A DNA stretch of 6,536 nucleotides from Candidatus Saccharimonadota bacterium (GTDB lineage: Bacteria; Patescibacteriota; Saccharimonadia; Saccharimonadales; Saccharimonadaceae): assembly GCA_030527565.1 (NCBI GenBank), contig JAUNAO010000030.1, forward strand, positions 1 through 6,536, given 5' to 3'. The notes under the pieces are model-generated. The model was given only the letters and a program-made list of their open reading frames with translations, was not told where the DNA came from and did no database searches. The first letter of the stretch is position 1. Each line of letters begins with the position of its first letter. Shown here piece after piece: positions 4,456 to 6,536 of this stretch. The translations under genes were made by a program, and so were the position numbers.

Positions 4456-5316
4456 CTAATCAACATCAACGCCCCAGGCGAGGAATTTCTGGCCAAGATG
4501 ATAAAGCGCCCCAGTATATATTGCATAGAGCCCAGTAATAGAGATGAGCGCAGCCCGAAGAATATCAAAAGAAGGACTGCGTCCTCGGACGATCAGCTCC
4601 ATCATATTAGGAGCAAACAAACTTAAAACAAGGAGCATGACAACCGCGATCAATTGGCTCATAAAGTAAAAAACGATGCCAAGCAGGATGCTCTTAAATG
4701 TTTTATGCTGATTAAAACGATGGCCGAGAATAATTCCAGCATACCCGCTTAAAATCATAATCATAGTCTGGGCGAAAATGGCTAGAAAAAGTAGTAAGAC
4801 AAGAATGGGGGTTGGCAGACCGAGAGTAGACGCAGCGACCTGGATCGAAGAGCCAAGAAATCCGATGAGGTCTATGCCATTATAAAACCCGACGTAGCAA
4901 ATTATAAAACTCAGCACAATAACAGCCAACGTAGTCAGCATCGCAATTGCTGCAGCAAGAGTTTTCGCGCGAAAGATGGTCTTCGACGAAACCGGCAGCG
5001 TATGAGTTAGATACGACTCATCGCCATAAAGATTGCGCGCAAACCGCACCCAGATACGAGCCATGGTATTAATATAAATATTAATCATCAACGTAATTGA
5101 TGCACCGATCAGAATAGTGCGAATAATACTAAAAAGAAAAGAATCTTGGAGCAGATCAAGTAGCCGACCAAGAATCGCGCAGGCAAGGGTTGCAAGATAG
5201 AGCGGACCGAGAACTTTATAGATCCACTTCAAGTCATATTTTAACAGTTTAGCAACGGCGTTTTGAGTCGCACAGCTTGATTTTTTAGTAAGAGTTTTAG
5301 TCTTAATTACTACCAT
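4456..5316 (-). CDS. ABC-2 type permease of YtrA-regulated transporter
   Basis: 286-residue integral membrane subunit that pairs with the ATPase encoded just upstream. After a basic, soluble N-terminus (about 1-32) six hydrophobic segments can be seen, at roughly 35-56, 64-88, 117-145, 168-197, 209-235 and 250-273, as in ABC-2 permeases. The segment around 99-116 (DESYLTHTLPVSSKTIFRAK) is a recognisable cytoplasmic motif of Gram-positive-type ABC-2 permeases near antimicrobial-peptide or stress transporters. The start ATG at 5316 overlaps the ATPase stop by seven bases (ATGGTAG), and AAGGA lies seven bases upstream inside the ATPase gene, so translation is probably coupled. It is the last gene of the operon; no convincing terminator follows the TAG, and the remnant gene begins 32 bases later on the same strand. 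The substrate is unknown. Confidence 0.85.
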   Translation of the reverse strand: MVVIKTKTLTKKSSCATQNAVAKLLKYDLKWIYKVLGPLYLATLACAILGRLLDLLQDSFLFSIIRTILIGASITLMINIYINTMARIWVRFARNLYGDESYLTHTLPVSSKTIFRAKTLAAAIAMLTTLAVIVLSFIICYVGFYNGIDLIGFLGSSIQVAASTLGLPTPILVLLLFLAIFAQTMIMILSGYAGIILGHRFNQHKTFKSILLGIVFYFMSQLIAVVMLLVLSLFAPNMMELIVRGRSPSFDILRAALISITGLYAIYTGALYHLGQKFLAWGVDVD

Positions 5317-6002
5317 TTGAATTCCTTTCTAAAAATTTCATCAATACTCGCATTTTTATCAGCGCGTAATTTATCGGCGGGAGCCATAAGGACAATTTTG
5401 CCTTCATTAATAAAAATTACCTCGTCAAGAATTTGCTCAACATCGGCGATGAGGTGAGTCGAGATCAGAACGCTAGCGCCCTCGCAGAAATTAGCCAGGA
5501 TAGTTTTTATAATATATTCGCGCGTCGCCGGATCAACGCCACCAAGAGGCTCGTCAAGAATGTAAAGTTCCGCATCGCGACTCATCACTAAAATCAACTG
5601 CAGTTTTTCCTGCATACCTTTGCTCATGTGGACTATCTTACTATTAATATCGAGGTCAAGTTCCTTTAATAATTTTTCGGCGCGCGGCTGGTTAAAATTC
5701 TGATAAAATTCAGAAAAGTATTTCAAGACTTCCCGTACGGTCATATTGCGATCGAGATAGGTGCGCTCGGGAAGATAACTAATCCGAGCTTTCGTTTCAA
5801 CTCCGATAGGCCGCCCATCAATTTTGACCTCTCCACGAGTTGGCGTCAATAAACCAGTGATAAGTTTAATGAGCGTAGTTTTTCCTTGACCATTTTTTCC
5901 GAGCAAACCTACAATTTTTCCAGTCGGAATTTTAAGATTGATATTCCTCAAAACTTCCTGATCGCCAAAACTTTTATAAACTTTTTTGCAAGCAACAAGC
6001 AT
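5310..6002 (-). CDS. ABC transporter ATP-binding protein (YtrB/EcsA/CcmA type)
   Basis: 230-residue cytoplasmic ATPase that powers the permease downstream. Motifs in order are Walker A G35KNGQGKTT43, a Q-loop region SYLPERTYL (75-83, with PE in place of the usual Q, as often seen in this subclass), signature MSKGMQ (126-131, the variant of the CcmA/Nat-like branch), Walker B LYILDEP with catalytic E151, D-loop GGVD (154-157) and switch H183 in STH. The length is standard for a stand-alone ATPase. The ATG at 6002 shares its A with the TAA of the GntR gene (TAATG), and a strong AGGAGG lies nine bases upstream inside that gene. The one-base overlap here and the seven-base overlap with the permease mark a tight operon. 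An efflux or cell-envelope stress role is inferred from the YtrA-type regulator. Confidence 0.92.
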   Translation of the reverse strand: MLVACKKVYKSFGDQEVLRNINLKIPTGKIVGLLGKNGQGKTTLIKLITGLLTPTRGEVKIDGRPIGVETKARISYLPERTYLDRNMTVREVLKYFSEFYQNFNQPRAEKLLKELDLDINSKIVHMSKGMQEKLQLILVMSRDAELYILDEPLGGVDPATREYIIKTILANFCEGASVLISTHLIADVEQILDEVIFINEGKIVLMAPADKLRADKNASIDEIFRKEFKW

Positions 6003-6403
6003 TAGTTCACTCCTCCTAACGATTTAAGAATTGCGTCGTGCATAGTTTTGCCTCCTTTATTTTTTTTAATACATTTGAGAATTTGGATATCGGAAAGCCC
6101 GAGGGCGCGCATATTTTTCAGATATTCTTCTGTAGCGTTAGCGGCAATTTGAAGCTGAGCGGAACTAATCAGGGTCTGATCAGAAGTAACAAATTTGCCG
6201 TTCGTGCGTTCGGTAAAAATGAGGCGTTCGTTTTCAAGTTCGGCGAGGGCTTTCGTAATTGTATTAGGGTTTGCCTTCATAGAGACGGCAAAATCACGGA
6301 CGGATGGGATTCTCTCACCAGGACAAAGCTCGCCGGACACAATTTGACGTCGAATAAGATCGGCGATTTGAAGATAAATGGGAATATTGTTATCGAATTG
6401 CAT
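6002..6403 (-). CDS. GntR-family regulator, YtrA subfamily
   Basis: 133-residue DNA-binding regulator and first gene of the ABC operon. The winged helix-turn-helix spans about 10-73, starting with PIYLQIADLIRRQIVSGEL and including PGERIPSVRDFA and the recognition region NPNTITKALAELE. The C-terminus is only about 60 residues with no large ligand domain, which is what defines the YtrA branch. Such proteins usually repress their own operon, and relatives respond to cell-wall antibiotics or envelope stress. The start ATG 6403 fits the family's usual opening (MxFDNxxPIYxQI). No ribosome site precedes it: the leader is filled by one arm of a 40-base palindrome. Cognate operator and promoter lie directly upstream. 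Confidence 0.93.
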   Translation of the reverse strand: MQFDNNIPIYLQIADLIRRQIVSGELCPGERIPSVRDFAVSMKANPNTITKALAELENERLIFTERTNGKFVTSDQTLISSAQLQIAANATEEYLKNMRALGLSDIQILKCIKKNKGGKTMHDAILKSLGGVN

Positions 6404-6404
6404 A

Positions 6405-6444
6405 GTAATATTATTGTATTAGTTGACTAATACAATAATACTAC
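6405..6444. promoter_or_regulatory. Large palindromic operator of the GntR/ABC operon
   Basis: ATTATTGTATTAGT (6410-6423), centre TG, and ACTAATACAATAAT (6426-6439) are exact inverted arms. One more pair (6409/6440), then one mismatch and three pairs (6405-6407/6442-6444), extend it to 40 bases. It covers the predicted -10, the transcription start and the whole leader, ending two bases before the ATG. This is where a YtrA-type autorepressor should bind. In RNA the arms could also form a hairpin that hides the start codon. Confidence 0.8.
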
Positions 6445-6464
6445 ACGAATATACTACTAGTCAA
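6435..6464 (-). promoter_or_regulatory. Promoter of the GntR/ABC operon
   Basis: On the minus strand TTGACT (6464-6459, five of six) and TATTAT (6440-6435, five of six) are separated by 18 bases. Transcription would start near 6428, in the centre of the palindrome, giving a leader of about 25 bases without a ribosome site. Confidence 0.6.
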
Positions 6465-6489
6465 GAAGATTCTTTACGAAAATAAAAAA

Positions 6490-6536
6490 TGGAGCCACGA
6501 TCGGGGCTTGAACCCGAGACCTCATCCTTACCATGG
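6490..6536 (-). tRNA. tRNA-Thr (anticodon GGU), 3' part only, cut by window end
   Basis: Read on the minus strand, the visible part is the end of the anticodon loop ATGGTAA (6534-6528) with anticodon GGT (6532-6530), stem strand GGATG, variable loop AGGTC, T-stem TCGGG/CCCGA around a normal TTCAAGC loop, acceptor strand TCGTGGC (6500-6494), discriminator T and encoded CCA (6492-6490). The 5' half lies outside the window, so the 5' acceptor strand and D-arm are not verified. A run of six T's follows CCA immediately. Its normal T-loop contrasts with that of the tRNA-Thr at 1708. Confidence 0.85.

Noticed and set aside
6038..6430. 130-codon open frame on + opposite the GntR gene
   Set aside because: It is a shadow of the GntR gene. 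The GntR product has clear family motifs; this one has none.
1784..6489. The block between the two tRNA-Thr genes as an integrated mobile element
   Set aside because: There is no integrase, transposase or transfer gene, and the genes are ordinary chromosomal types.

Overview
The window looks like a stretch of a compact bacterial chromosome. Genes are packed on both strands, tRNAs carry an encoded CCA, and intergenic gaps are short. Promoters are mostly of the extended -10 type (TGnTATAAT-like). The seven intact reading frames end in TAA or TAG and none in TGA, yet none contains an in-frame TGA, so the standard bacterial code fits. A class IV adenylate cyclase/CYTH protein, a rubrerythrin and a YtrA-type GntR/ABC cassette in this setting suggest an anaerobic host-associated or sediment bacterium. 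My best guess is Candidate Phyla Radiation (Saccharibacteria-like); an anaerobic Firmicute is the main alternative. This placement is inference from gene style, not from a marker gene.

Layout. 1-1683 (+): an ABC exporter half-transporter missing its first few codons at the window edge. 1708-1783 (+): tRNA-Thr(UGU) with a very unusual T-loop, followed by a second copy of its last 16 bases and a terminator. 1859-2017: no gene, but a dense cluster of hairpins. 2018-2560 (-): rubrerythrin. 2651-3412 (-): a short-chain dehydrogenase/reductase. Between these two lie twin 16-bp palindromes that may be regulatory sites and/or a terminator. 3534-4130 (+): a CYTH/class IV adenylate cyclase-like protein, divergent from the SDR. 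4189-4424 (-): a deleted and frameshifted remnant of a HAM1/RdgB-type nucleotide pyrophosphatase. 6403 down to 4456 (-): a three-gene operon of GntR/YtrA regulator, ABC ATPase and ABC-2 permease, with overlapping genes and a large palindromic operator over its promoter. 6490-6536 (-): the 3' part of tRNA-Thr(GGU), cut by the window end.

How the parts work together. The GntR regulator probably represses its own promoter and, through it, the ATPase and permease, which together form one transporter. This is the classical YtrA-type arrangement, in which an envelope-active compound or cell-wall stress relieves repression. Rubrerythrin gives peroxide defence. The SDR is a separate metabolic oxidoreductase, although the palindromes next to it may link its end to rubrerythrin control. 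I do not see a clear new multi-gene system. The strongest unexplained signals are the aberrant tRNA-Thr with its 3'-end duplication, the hairpin cluster behind it, and the twin palindromes upstream of rubrerythrin.
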